Assembly (NCBI GenBank): GCA_018894105.1
Contig: CM032125.1
Location: 35,697,032 to 35,761,031, forward strand
Length of the DNA: 64,000 nt
Source: Jacaranda mimosifolia
Lineage: Eukaryota; Streptophyta; Magnoliopsida; Lamiales; Bignoniaceae
Reading direction: 5' to 3'
The notes under the pieces are model-generated. The model searched no databases. It worked only from the letters and a program-made list of their open reading frames with translations, and was not told the origin of the DNA. Made by a program: the position numbers and the translations under genes. Shown here in pieces: positions 36,251 to 47,406 of this stretch. Position 1 is the stretch's first letter, and each line of letters begins with the position of its first letter.

Positions 36251-36282
36251 AAAAAAAAATATATATATATATATATAATAGG
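36251..36282. repeat. A-run and (TA)n microsatellite upstream of TIMELESS
   Basis: An 'aaaaaaaaaaa' run leads into (TA)n just beyond the E2F-like sites. It is a plain low-complexity tract. Confidence 0.85.
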
Positions 36283-36289
36283 CACATTA

Positions 36290-38940
36290 AGCGTCAAACC
36301 ATATAATAAGCACAATAATTTAAAAAAAAAATACAATAATTTCTATAAGATTCTAATAAACTAAATTTTAATAAATGTTAAACAAGGTGGAATCAAACAT
36401 ATATCTAAATAAAAAAGATTAATATTCTAAAAATTAAATAATTTAATGAATTTTTAGCTTGATCATTATTCAATTTGATTGTGGACTCAATATATATGTT
36501 GGAGATTGTTTATTGGGGTCTTTGGTTAAAATTTTGTAACGAAACAATTTTATTTTGAAAATTCAGCTTATCTAGTGGACTTATTGTAACATATCTCTAG
36601 TATAACGAATTTATAACAATATGAAAATAAGTTAGGCTCATCTGTTTTGTTATTGTATTAATAATTGATATATATGATATTTTGATAAACTTATGAGATT
36701 TTTAAATATTTTATCGATAATTTTTTTAAGAAACAAACTTGTAAAATTATGTCTTATGAATTTGTTATAAAAAAGTGCTCATAACTTTTTCTTACAATTT
36801 AGGCAAACGTATTATTCGCTGTAGAGAATTTTTCTATACTTATTTAAACATAATACAAGTTCATGCATCATATTTGAAAACATGCTTTTGAATTTTTTAA
36901 ATATAAAATAAGATAGTGAAACCTCAAAATGCTACTAATAACAACTTTATATTTATTATAACAATAATAAAAAAAATTATTAAAAAAATTTAGAGTTACA
37001 TTGTGAACTTATTATCTTTTAAAAGAGCTTATAAAATTTTATATCTTATTTATGACGAATGCTTTTCTGGACGCCATGTAGCATCACCTTCAACCAACCT
37101 CCACTGTACGTACTTTTCGATGGGACCATGAAAAAATTGCTTATACAGTAAAAGAATGCTTACTAAAAAATTGATTTTCATTCATTATTATTAGGCCAAC
37201 GTAAAATTAAGAAAGAGAGATGTGCCTAAGGCTTGCAAAATATATATATGTGTGTATATAATATTGTTAAAAAGAAAACTATAAACTCAACCTAACACCT
37301 CATTAATCATGACAATATCAATTACAACTTTTCATTCATAATAATTTTAAAATCTATGACTTTTTACTTAAATAGCTTTAAAAAATATTTTCAAGGCAAG
37401 ACTTAAATAAAAATTACAAAACATTTTTAATGAAGGTAGGAAAACAATCTTTAAATAACTGACTAAATCATCAAGCATCAATTGGTCTAACAATCATTCT
37501 TATGCGTATGATATTTAGAGTTCAAATAATAACGATCTATCAAACACTTGATATGCATGTATATGTAAATATTAAAACAACATAAAAAAAATGATCAAAC
37601 TAAATTAAATGTCTATAAATTGTAACACTCATAGTTTTAATATTGTTTAAGTATGTCCTATGAAACTTATGAAATTTGAAGTTCAAAAAAAATATATACA
37701 CTAGCATCATTATTCTAAATTCTTTTTTTCTTCTTTAATATTATATCTATCTTCGAGTCCATACTGTAACTACAATTAAAGGCCATTCAAATTTTAGGAT
37801 TGAGTTTGAGATTTGTAATCTTTTTGCAACGATTAATATTTTCAGTGATGATTATATCAATCAAATTACAAAATAAAATTACTAGGAACCTCCCAAAACA
37901 CATTTTCAAAATTTAAGAATTGAATGCTTCTCACTTTTGTGCCTAATTATACCTTGATGTTTGGGTGATTTTGCTGCAAATATTGGCTCATATGTGTGCA
38001 TAAAAATGCGTATACTTCATTCAACATTTGGGTGGATAGTTCATGTATAATAATGAGTCTAGTGATTCTTTTCTTAGTAATAAAATGTACACTTTTTGGC
38101 CTTTAGGTAATCATGTTTTGTGCATATGCACAAATGCTACTAACTATGACGTCAATTTGTACACCCATGAACAGAATATGCATAAGTTTGGGATAATATG
38201 AACTTTCCAAACAAATTATAATTAATATAGTCAATTTTATATATCAAACGAATTATTGAATGTAGGAGCATGATTAAAAAATAAAAAATATATATAGCTA
38301 TCAATAGCTAATATCAAACACAAGGCAAATCTTTGAATATATTATAGTGTCAAATATAATTTATAGTATCAAATACAAAATTACATTAACAAAGATTATA
38401 ATAATTTTTGGCGGATCGAGATTAATAGATATTACTAATACAACCAATCAAATGCGGCCTTAACAAATCCAGCTCAGCTCAACTAGAATTCCGGCTTGGG
38501 TGGCAGCCATGTCCAGCTTCTGCACGAGGCTCTCGTGGCAGTTCTTGACCCCTTCGATTCGTCGCTGGTTGTCTCCAAGGGCCCCACTCCTCGACGTCTC
38601 ACGCTAAACTCCGTCCTCCAAGACCGTAGACAAAAGCAACTCCTGCTTCACGTAACACACAAAACGACACCGCTTAACCAAAAGAAAAGGCAAAAACCCC
38701 ATTTTGTCCCTCCATAAACCTCCTCCTAAACCGTTGTCAACGAAGTTTGCTGAGCTAGAAAAAGAAGCCTCCATCTGTTCTTCGATACAAACAAGAATCC
38801 TACACAAGCTCCAAATTTATAGGCGATTTCTCCAAACTCTCTCGCAATATAAACTAGCAGCTCCTCTCTTTTGCTTTCCTCCTAACTTTCTCTCTCTATT
38901 CAATTCAGCATTTTCCGATCTCTGAGAGGTTTTTGCGGTA
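36290..38940. other. Divergent intergenic region between TIMELESS and plastid pyruvate kinase
   Basis: About 2 kb of AT-rich DNA with scattered A/T runs. Around 37490-37600 there is a degraded SINE-like stretch (TGGTCTAAC, AGAGTTCAAAT, A-rich end), too decayed to call. 38470-38940 is markedly GC-richer and contains the pyruvate kinase promoter and 5' UTR with CT-rich runs ('ctttctctctctattcaatt'). Confidence 0.5.
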
Positions 38941-41900
38941 ATGGCGCAAGTGGTGGCGACGCGGTTGATTCACGGTGCAGTTGCGGTGAATCATGGCTCT
39001 GGATCTATGCAGAGCAGAACTGAGAAGCTGAGGCCGAGTTCTGGTTTCGAGGCTAAGGTTTTGGCGCAAACTGAGAAGAGAAGCCGCCGCGGAGCTGTGC
39101 AGGTCAGCGCGCCGATCATGGCGGTGAGATCTACCCGTGTTGAGCCGCAAGTTGTTCCGGTGTCTCCTGAGGATGTGCCGAAGGTTCGAGTTTGTGTATG
39201 TTTTGTCTGCGTGTGTTTTCTTAGTTTTTAATTTTTGAGAATGGTGGTAGAGTCAGTAAGGAAATGCTCGTTTCGAGCTTCATCATTGTTGTTTGTTGGA
39301 GATGTGTGAGCTTTGCTGCGTGTCGGAGATTTAATTTTTAAGGCATGACGAAGTTTTCTGGAGTTTGTTTAGTTTTGCAATTTTAATATCGTTTGGGATT
39401 TCATCAGAAAGAGAAAAAAAATAAAAAATAAAAAATAAACGAGGTTAGCTTGATTTAACTGACTTAGTATGAGTATCTTTATAAAAAAAAAATTGTTTGT
39501 TTCGCTTGGGGGTAGTGGAATTATTTTATTTATTTATTTTTGAAATTTGAGTTTCATTTTAGGATATGAATGGTGATTCGTGTACAAGTGTCTCTGTTTA
39601 AAAAAGAAATAGTCACTGCTAGTTTCTATAAAGACTACTTATTTATTGGTTTATGATTGCAAACCTTTGACACAAATTTAAGTTCGATGTATGAAACAGG
39701 ATTTGGTGGTTTATTCTGACTCCATTATTGAAAGTCTATGAAAAATATACTATCTAAATTATTCCCTGTTTTCTTTATATTTCTCTTCAATGAAAGTATG
39801 TTGGTTTTTTATTTAAGCCGGTTTCTATAAGTGTGCTGTCGGAACTTCACGATATCTACCTGGGTAAGTGTAACTTGCATAGTCTTCACAGTTTTGAGGC
39901 ACTTTCAACTTTAATTCATTGAATAAAAAATTGTTCAAGCGAGGAGTATGATTACAAACTCTTACTGTAGCTTTCCTTTCGCTTTTCCCTTCACCAGACA
40001 GAAGAGCAAAATCAATATTTACAGGGGATTCCACAACTTGGAGACACATCAGTGGGTATGTGGTCTAAGCCTACAGTCAGGCGCAAGACAAAGATTGTTT
40101 GCACCATTGGTCCCTCAACCAACACCAGGGAAATGATATGGAAGCTGGCAGAGGCCGGAATGAATGTTGCCCGTCTTAATATGTCCCATGGAGACCATGC
40201 ATCTCACCAGAAGGTTATTGATCTGGTTAAGGAATATAATGCCCAAGCAAAAGATAATGTTATTGCCATCATGCTTGACACCAAGGCAAGTCTTTTCTTT
40301 TGGCTTGCGTACCATTGCATAGTGTGGTAGTGATCAAAATGAAGTTGTTTTAGTAAAGTTTGTCACTCTTTTTTGTATTTCATCATTATGATTTCGAACT
40401 CATTTTCCATATTGTAATTTGTAAAAGTGAGTTCCACTACATTGATATGCACTCTTGATGCTACTTGGACCCTTGTAATGACATGGCAATTAAAGTCATG
40501 GCTAAGGGAATAATCTTGAGATGCCTTCTGAGGGTCTAATGCATTTGCTCACCTTGTAAATCTGATGACAGGGTCCTGAGGTCAGGAGTGGCGATTTACC
40601 TCAACCTATTACACTGACAACTGGTCAGGAGTTCACTTTCACAATTCGAAGAGGAGTTGGCACAGCAGACTGTGTTAGTGTAAACTACGATGATTTTGTT
40701 AATGATGTAGAAGTGGGGGACATGCTTCTTGTTGATGGTATAAAACTATAAATTTCGTTTACTTTGTTTAGTTCCAATTGAAATTCATACTATCAACAGA
40801 TAATAAATACATGAGTCGTAATTCTAGATGGAAAGTTGAGGATGGTATAACTAGATCTTTTTGGTCTACTCTAATTATGTTGCCCAAAATTGTTGGCATG
40901 CAAAATTTTTACATTCAGGATCAAACACTTTGAACTTCTTCCCATGCCAAATAACTGTTCATTAAAAATTTGCTCATAAGACGTGAAGTGGAAACAATTT
41001 TTAGAAATTATATTGATGGGGAACGTAAGATGTTGCTTTTCATTTGGGTTTTAAAAAAGGAAGGGCATTTTCAGGGAGAACCAAAAAGATTAAAACAAGT
41101 TTAGCTTTCATTCCCCAAACTGTTAAAAAATAAAAATAAAATTCTTTTTCCTTTTTCCTTTTCATTTGATCTTTTTGAGAGGATCATAATTTCAATTTGT
41201 GCCAAGGTCTAAGACAGAAAGCAAATAAGATTTTATTTGAATACCATCTAGCAACCAACTTTTTAAAAATTCTTTTATGGATAGTGGAACACTGTTATGG
41301 GTACATTTAACATGCATGTGTCTATTCTGTTCCTGAAAATCCTTGGATCATTCAGGACATTGCAATAGGAATACACATTGAATATATTTTGCAATTATAA
41401 ATGGAGGTAATAGAATATATTTTCTAATAATAGATTGAGTTAGTAACATGAAACCTCTTATTCCTTGTGCCCCTGGACTGCTATCGCAAGGCCTCTGCCA
41501 TCTCTATTTGCACTTTCTCCTTTCTTTCTTTCTTTCTTTCCCCCCTCCCTTCTTTTTTCCTTTTCTCTCTCTCTCTTTTTTTTTTTCCCTCTCTCCCTAT
41601 TTTTCTGATTACTACTCAATTATGCAGGTGGTATGATGGCATTAACGGTAAAATCAAAGACTGAAGATTCAGTGAAATGTGAAGTTGTGGATGGTGGAGA
41701 GCTTAAATCTCGAAGACATCTTAATGTTCGAGGAAAAAGCGCGACACTTCCATCCATCACTGGTTAGATCAGCAATGATTCTTTACCTCATCAATGCTTC
41801 TTCGGATGCTTAATGACCATGTTGCATATGCATACCTATCTCCTTTGCTCCGACTGATGGGTACTTCTATTTCCTTTCTCTTCTTTGGTTGACAAATGAG

Positions 41901-44402
41901 ATGACCTTTTGCCACTGACTTGTAACAGAAAAAGACTGGGACGACATCAAATTCGGAGTGGATAACAAAGTTGACTTCTATGCTGTTTCCTTTGTCAAGG
42001 ATGCAGCTGTGGTCCATGAACTGAAGAATTATCTGAAGGGTGAATTTAAAAATCTAGGGCATTTAACCAGAATACAGCTTACAAGTGTTAATTGTATTTT
42101 TGGCGTAATAAGTGCTGCATCTTTGCCTTGAAAGCTCGTAATTTTTTTCCCTGCAGATGCTGGTGCAGACATTCATGTCATCGTAAAAATTGAAAGTGCA
42201 GATTCCATACCAAATTTACATTCAATTATAACTGCATCAGATGGGGTAAGAACATGGAGATTGATATCACTTACTTGAAAGTAGCTTTCATTTTACGCTG
42301 ATGAATTTGAATATTCAGAGAATCAAATTGAGTGTTAGAAGTTGATCTTAATTTGGGTCATTGCAAATTGTCAAATATCAAGTGATCTGGTATGAGATGG
42401 TCCTTTTTTTCCCCCTAAAATACTGTTATAACTCTTTGAAGAAGAATATCTGCAATTCACACTACAATCATCACTACTTCAGCCAGACTAAACAGCTGGG
42501 AGAGCAGGATGTTTGGGCTATAATTTATTTCAGCCTAAACAGATGATGTCTCTTTCTTCATTCATTACACTCTTTTATCATTTTAATTTGACGGATATTG
42601 AATGAACACTGCAGTGTAATAGCTTAATGTCTTTTATTTGCTAGGCTATGGTTGCCAGAGGGGATCTTGGCGCAGAGTTGCCGATTGAAGAGGTTCCTTT
42701 ATTGCAGGTAACATCATGGTGTGTTGTTAAGGAAACAAATGTATCTGCTCTCTGCCTTTGTTGCTACCCTAGAGCTCAGTGGGAATAAGGATAGCTGGAT
42801 TTTCCTATGCTAGTTATCAAGTCCAAACATTATATTACAAAAGCAATTTATCATAAATGCAGGAAGAAATTATCAGGATATGTCGAAGTATGGGGAAGGC
42901 AGTCATTGTGGCAACAAATATGCTTGAAAGCATGATTGTTCATCCCACACCTACCCGAGCAGAGGTATCAGATATTGCAATCGCTGTTAGAGAAGGGGCC
43001 GATGCGGTTATGCTTTCTGGAGAAACTGCACATGGGAAGTAAGTAACCCTTCCTCTGGTTCGATATAAGGCCAACATTCTCTACACATTGGTGCATTATA
43101 AGCCCTTGCCTGCATGATTGAATTGATTTAGTTTCAAATCCGTGCTAGGTTTCCACTGAAAGCAGTCAAGGTCATGCACACAGTCTCTTTGCGCACTGAA
43201 GCTACAATAGTTGGTGCACAAACTCCACCAAATCTGGGCCAAGCCTTCAAGGTCAGGGCAATGGATTAGCCTGCATTTTCTGCATACGTGCTATGTGGTG
43301 TGCTTGCATGTAACCTCATTGACATTTTTATTTACTCATAATTTTTTTTTTCTGCAGAATCATATGAGCGAAATGTTTGCATTCCATGCAACGATGATGT
43401 CTAATACCCTTGGAACTTCAATCGTTGTCTTCACTAGAACTGGCTTCATGGCAATTCTACTGAGCCATTACCGACCATCTGGCACAATTTTTGCTTTCAC
43501 AAATGAGTAAGTCACATGAATTTACATTATGGTAACTGAATGCTACTGCTTTTTCATGAGAAAAGTAAATCTGTGAGAATATGATGTTATGCTCAGCCTA
43601 TGCATTTTTATGCCTTAAATTTCTAATAATCAAGTAAATCATCAGACATTCCTTATCATTATCACTTGCCGATACGTTATTGTTTCTAAAGTAACTGAGG
43701 GATTCTTCAGGCATTTCAAATTGTCTTTCATTAATTGATTTCTTAATGTAATTGTGTAACAGGAAGAGAATACAGCAGAGATTGGCTTTGTACCAAGGTG
43801 TTTGCCCCATATACATGGAGTTTTCTACTGATGTTGAGGAGACATTTGCCAATGCATTGGTTTCGTTACAGGTGCAATTTCTTCTGTGCTTATCTTGTTA
43901 CTGTAAAGTACTTTAAAGCGGTTGATAAGCAATATCAATAATAAAATAGAAATGAAAAATTGATAGTAGATGCACTGGTATTTCACAACCAGCTTTCACT
44001 AAGGAACTATTTTCCACATTGAAATAAGGAATATTATGATTATTAGTAGTGCTGTGTTGATCTATAAAATTCATTTAGTCTTGATGCTAAAACATTCAAA
44101 TGACTTTGGTTCAGGCAGCATGATCCTAATCCTACTGTTGTTACTATTATTATTACTTACCCTAGGCTTATATGCTTTGCATCTCTTTACTTATCATCTT
44201 CATTTCATCTACTTATTTTATAATCAGTGGGAAAAATATTTAAAAAGAAAAAAATAAAAATCTGTCCCTCACACTGATTTCTTGCCAACTGTAGAAGCAA
44301 GGAATGGTGAAAGAAGGTGAGCAGGTTGCTCTTGTTCAAAGTGGCAGACAGCCTATCTGGCGGTTCCAATCCACCCATAATATTCAGGTCAGGAAAGTAT
44401 AG
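38941..44402 (+). CDS. PKP2: Plastid pyruvate kinase beta subunit, 12 exons, 579 aa
   Basis: Converts phosphoenolpyruvate plus ADP to pyruvate plus ATP in plastids, feeding fatty-acid synthesis; in Arabidopsis the beta1 subunit (At5g52920) partners an alpha subunit. Exons: 38941-39183, 39998-40285, 40572-40737, 41628-41762, 41929-42039, 42157-42245, 42645-42707, 42863-43038, 43149-43251, 43358-43506, 43763-43871, 44295-44402. They join in one frame to 579 residues, the length I recall for the Arabidopsis protein. Residues 1 to about 65 are basic and Ser/Ala-rich, a transit peptide. Core motifs: [39 protein letters not shown] (K325 catalytic, E327 metal), ARGDLG (D351 metal) and ATNMLES (T383). 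All expected catalytic residues are present. Exon 2 ends AAG|gcaagt, giving a GC-AG intron. Exon limits are manual but phase-consistent. It is head-to-head with TIMELESS and convergent with the next gene. Confidence 0.96.
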
Positions 44403-45489
44403 ATGAGGAGGAGGATCGGTGATCCACGCCGTGAAATTACATTGGTTATCAGCCCATAAATGGGGAAAGAGATTGGAGATCTATGCCTTCGCCTTACATT
44501 GGTTGTCGCTTCTTGGATATTCAGTTTTTCGACCACGGACCAAGTACATCTTGGTTCTGTAATCTTAATTGGTTTTTACTTTTTCTGCTAGGTTGTTTGT
44601 TGTTCTATTCTTTTTTCGTTTCTTTTCATCCTAAATGTTCACATTCTATCTCATGCTTTTGAACCATATCAAATGTTTTTTGAGCTTGTAATGCATTTGC
44701 TAGTTGAATGAAAGGAACTTAAAAAGTGGCAAAAAGGTTTCAGTTCATCTCGTCTTGCATCTTCTTCATTGATCTTCCGTTTAAGATTTTAATTCCGTAG
44801 TAACATTCAATTTCCTAATGCTCTCTTACCGTTTAAATCACTCCCATGTTAACTTTCGTCTCCTTGCAATAAAAATAAAGAATGACGTCCGGGAGTATCA
44901 AATCTATGAGTAAGAAATCTGATTAAAATTGTTAACAGGACAGAGGTCATCCTTTTAACAAGTTACTGATTCTGTTGCACCACTGATCCAACTCTGTGCT
45001 CCATCTTATGTACTCGTACAATGGCTACTTCACAAATTTCTAATGATCTCTCCCACCGATCTGTTCTCAGCTTCACACACGACAACTTAAGGTATCAAAT
45101 CAACTGAAAATCAGGAAGAAAAGGCTTTGTAAACGCCATCATAGAATGAAAACTAGACTGCACAAACAAAAACCATACAATAACATAGATAACGAGAATA
45201 ATACATAAATTTACAGTAATCACGTAGTTATGTTCATAAATTTAAGTATTCACAGAAGATTTATGCAACCTAACTAAGCTGACACTATCGTAGATCACAT
45301 TTTGTAGCTTACCCATGACTTACAGAAGTTCTCGACCAGATCTATACTTACAGCATGCAATAAGAGACAAATTTCTCATCCACCACGAATACACCCCACT
45401 ACTAACAAAATGCAGACTAGTCAACTGAAAACAACGGATGAACTAAAACAAAGAGAAGAATATAACTTAGTCGAATTAGGCATTCTTGC
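44403..45489. other. Convergent 3' UTRs
   Basis: Holds the 3' UTR of plastid pyruvate kinase (T-rich stretch and 'ttgaatgaaagg' near 44700) and, from the other side, the 3' UTR of the WRKY19-type gene. I see no other feature. Confidence 0.55.
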
Positions 45490-47406
45490 TCATACCCACC
45501 TATGAGACATGTGAAAAGATTTTCCAGGCTCCAATTGGTCATGGCCTTCTGGTGTATTACTGCTTGTTCTGAAGGTTGCATCTCCTCTAAGCAGTGCCAT
45601 CAGGCTACCTCCATGCACCCTGCCTTCTGGAAGAGAAAGATGTTCCAAGCAGGCATCTCCAACAATGAAATTTTGCTGTGCAGTAATAGGCAGAGATATC
45701 AGTTGATGACCATAACTTACTGAACCAATTGATGTTGTCCCATAGTCACTACTGGTTCCAGGCAAAGAAATGTTGGTTCCAGCTGCGCTGTGTGTCTTAG
45801 AAACCAATCCAAAGCTCTCATGGATACCTTTTTCCAGCACTTGGGCACTGTGGGCAGCACATAGGCCAGATTTTCCCCTGGCAAACTTATCACATTGAAT
45901 GGCACCTTGACCACCAAACTCCAAACCGGAATGTCCCCAAGAGCATCGTTTTCCTCCACCATGTGCCTTGCAGAAGTCTGTGCTTCCTTGTGCACTCTTT
46001 GGGCACCCTTCAAACTTGCACCTTTTTCCACCGCCATGACGAACACAATAATTTGTGCGTCCCCTTGCACTCTTGGTACATTCGGGCATAGCACACCTCT
46101 TGCCCCCACCATGACTAACACAAAACAAAGTTCCCCCATGGACACTCTTGGTGCATCCTTCGTATGTGCATCTTTTCCCGCCACCATGGCCTTTACAGAA
46201 TGGAGTGCTCCCTTCTGCGCCTTTGGTGCACCCCAAAAATGTGCACCTTCTGCCACCACCGTGAGCCTTGCAAAATATTGTGCTCCCTTGAGCACCTTTT
46301 GTACACTCAGGGTATTGGCAGCGATGGCCCCCTCCATGGGATATGCACAGGCCAGAGATGCCCTCAGCACTCTTAGTGCAATTTGCCATCTTGCACCTTT
46401 TACCGCCCCCATGACGGATGCACAGGCCAGACTTACCTCTTGCTGCACGAGTGCATCCCTCATGACTGCACCTCCTACCACCACCATGGCCTATGCAATA
46501 ATCAGTACGGCCTTCAGCACTCTTAGTACACCCAAGATGCTGGCACCGCCGACCACCACCATGTGCCTTGCAAAATACAGTCCTGCCTTCAGCTCCCTTC
46601 TGACAGTCAGCTTTCTGGCATCTCCTGCCACCTCCATGAGCAATACAGAGACCAGAAGCACCTCTTGCACCCCTGGTGCACCCTTCAAATTGGCAAGTTT
46701 TCACACTAGTTTTGCGCTGTTTTCGTTTATTACCTAGACCAGAAGAACTGCCAGCCAAACTTGTCACCACCGTAGTTGATGAGATATTTGGGGCCACAGG
46801 ATTAGGATTGCCACTGCTCCGGTCTTGGTCAAATGGGATGGAAATCTCTAGTTGACACTTCAGTGGGGGCACAAGAGGGCCAGTTTTCCACCGAGATGAT
46901 GTTGACCCTTCATCCACTAGCCGAACAGTAGGGGGTAAAACAGGTGACTCAGAGCTACTCTGGTGAGGAATGAACCCTTGGGTGACAGTGGTTACATCAG
47001 ATTCAGCAGTTCCAGTGGACAGACTTAACTGGAGGTCTAAAACAGGTCTTCTTACCTTAACTGCATTTAATGTCCCAGTAGAAACCTTCTCTGGATTGGA
47101 GGACCTGTTATCTCCAATGTTGAGGTTGATACTTAGACCAAGATCTATTGAAGATTCCTCTTCCATTTCCTTCTCTGAGCATATGGTTGTGCAGGAACTT
47201 GATGAAAGCCGCCCCAACCCAAGAACCAGAGACGACCCATCTTTCAAGTTAATAGGTGGATCAACAGTATTACATTTTCTCTTGCTTCTCTTGGAAACAT
47301 AAGAACCTGACACACCAGGTGAATCAAAATCTAGAGCAGAAACAATTTTGTCCTTATTGCTTGAGGCATATGCCGAGGTAGAAGTATAACCAAGGGTACC
47401 ATCCAT
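45490..47406 (-). CDS. WRKY19-type zinc-knuckle repeat protein, 638 aa (no WRKY domain)
   Basis: Probable nuclear regulatory protein of the plant family usually annotated 'WRKY transcription factor 19-like', named after the zinc-finger region it shares with WRKY19. No WRKYGQK domain is present. Residues 238-487 are ten tandem 25-residue repeats, each C-x4-C-x10-C-x2-H followed by GGG(R/K/H)RC. An eleventh diverged unit (about 488-519) has its spacing broken by an insertion (CSWGHSGLEFGG). The N-terminal part has a basic cluster (KRSKRK, 39-44) and EAR-like Leu motifs LVLGL (60-64) and LDLQLSL (123-129), typical of repressors. The coding region is one exon. I start at MDGTLGY because an acceptor (tttacag) lies just upstream at about 47447. 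A likely 5' UTR exon with a telo-box-like aaaccctag lies near 49745-49860. Molecular function is unproven. Confidence 0.9.
   Translation of the reverse strand: MDGTLGYTSTSAYASSNKDKIVSALDFDSPGVSGSYVSKRSKRKCNTVDPPINLKDGSSLVLGLGRLSSSSCTTICSEKEMEEESSIDLGLSINLNIGDNRSSNPEKVSTGTLNAVKVRRPVLDLQLSLSTGTAESDVTTVTQGFIPHQSSSESPVLPPTVRLVDEGSTSSRWKTGPLVPPLKCQLEISIPFDQDRSSGNPNPVAPNISSTTVVTSLAGSSSGLGNKRKQRKTSVKTCQFEGCTRGARGASGLCIAHGGGRRCQKADCQKGAEGRTVFCKAHGGGRRCQHLGCTKSAEGRTDYCIGHGGGRRCSHEGCTRAARGKSGLCIRHGGGKRCKMANCTKSAEGISGLCISHGGGHRCQYPECTKGAQGSTIFCKAHGGGRRCTFLGCTKGAEGSTPFCKGHGGGKRCTYEGCTKSVHGGTLFCVSHGGGKRCAMPECTKSARGRTNYCVRHGGGKRCKFEGCPKSAQGSTDFCKAHGGGKRCSWGHSGLEFGGQGAIQCDKFARGKSGLCAAHSAQVLEKGIHESFGLVSKTHSAAGTNISLPGTSSDYGTTSIGSVSYGHQLISLPITAQQNFIVGDACLEHLSLPEGRVHGGSLMALLRGDATFRTSSNTPEGHDQLEPGKSFHMSHRWV
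45930..46700 (-). repeat. 75-bp coding tandem repeats (10 units)
   Basis: The ten zinc-knuckle repeats form a coding minisatellite of 75-bp period. The units are strongly diverged at DNA level but all are in frame with constant length. The periodic composition leaves stop-free frames on other strands and frames, which look like genes but are not. Confidence 0.9.

Noticed and set aside
38496..38717. 73-residue open frame upstream of pyruvate kinase
   Set aside because: GC-rich promoter or leader DNA; no domain, no splice logic, and overlapped by a reverse frame of similar size.
45717..46487. 256-residue minus-strand open frame in a second frame of the same gene
   Set aside because: Same repeat shadow; the main frame has the conserved Cys/His pattern.
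45895..46737. 280-residue plus-strand open frame opposite the zinc-knuckle gene
   Set aside because: It lies wholly over the 75-bp repeats. Its periodic Ala/Thr/Ser-rich product is a shadow of the repeat composition, with no start context or known domain.
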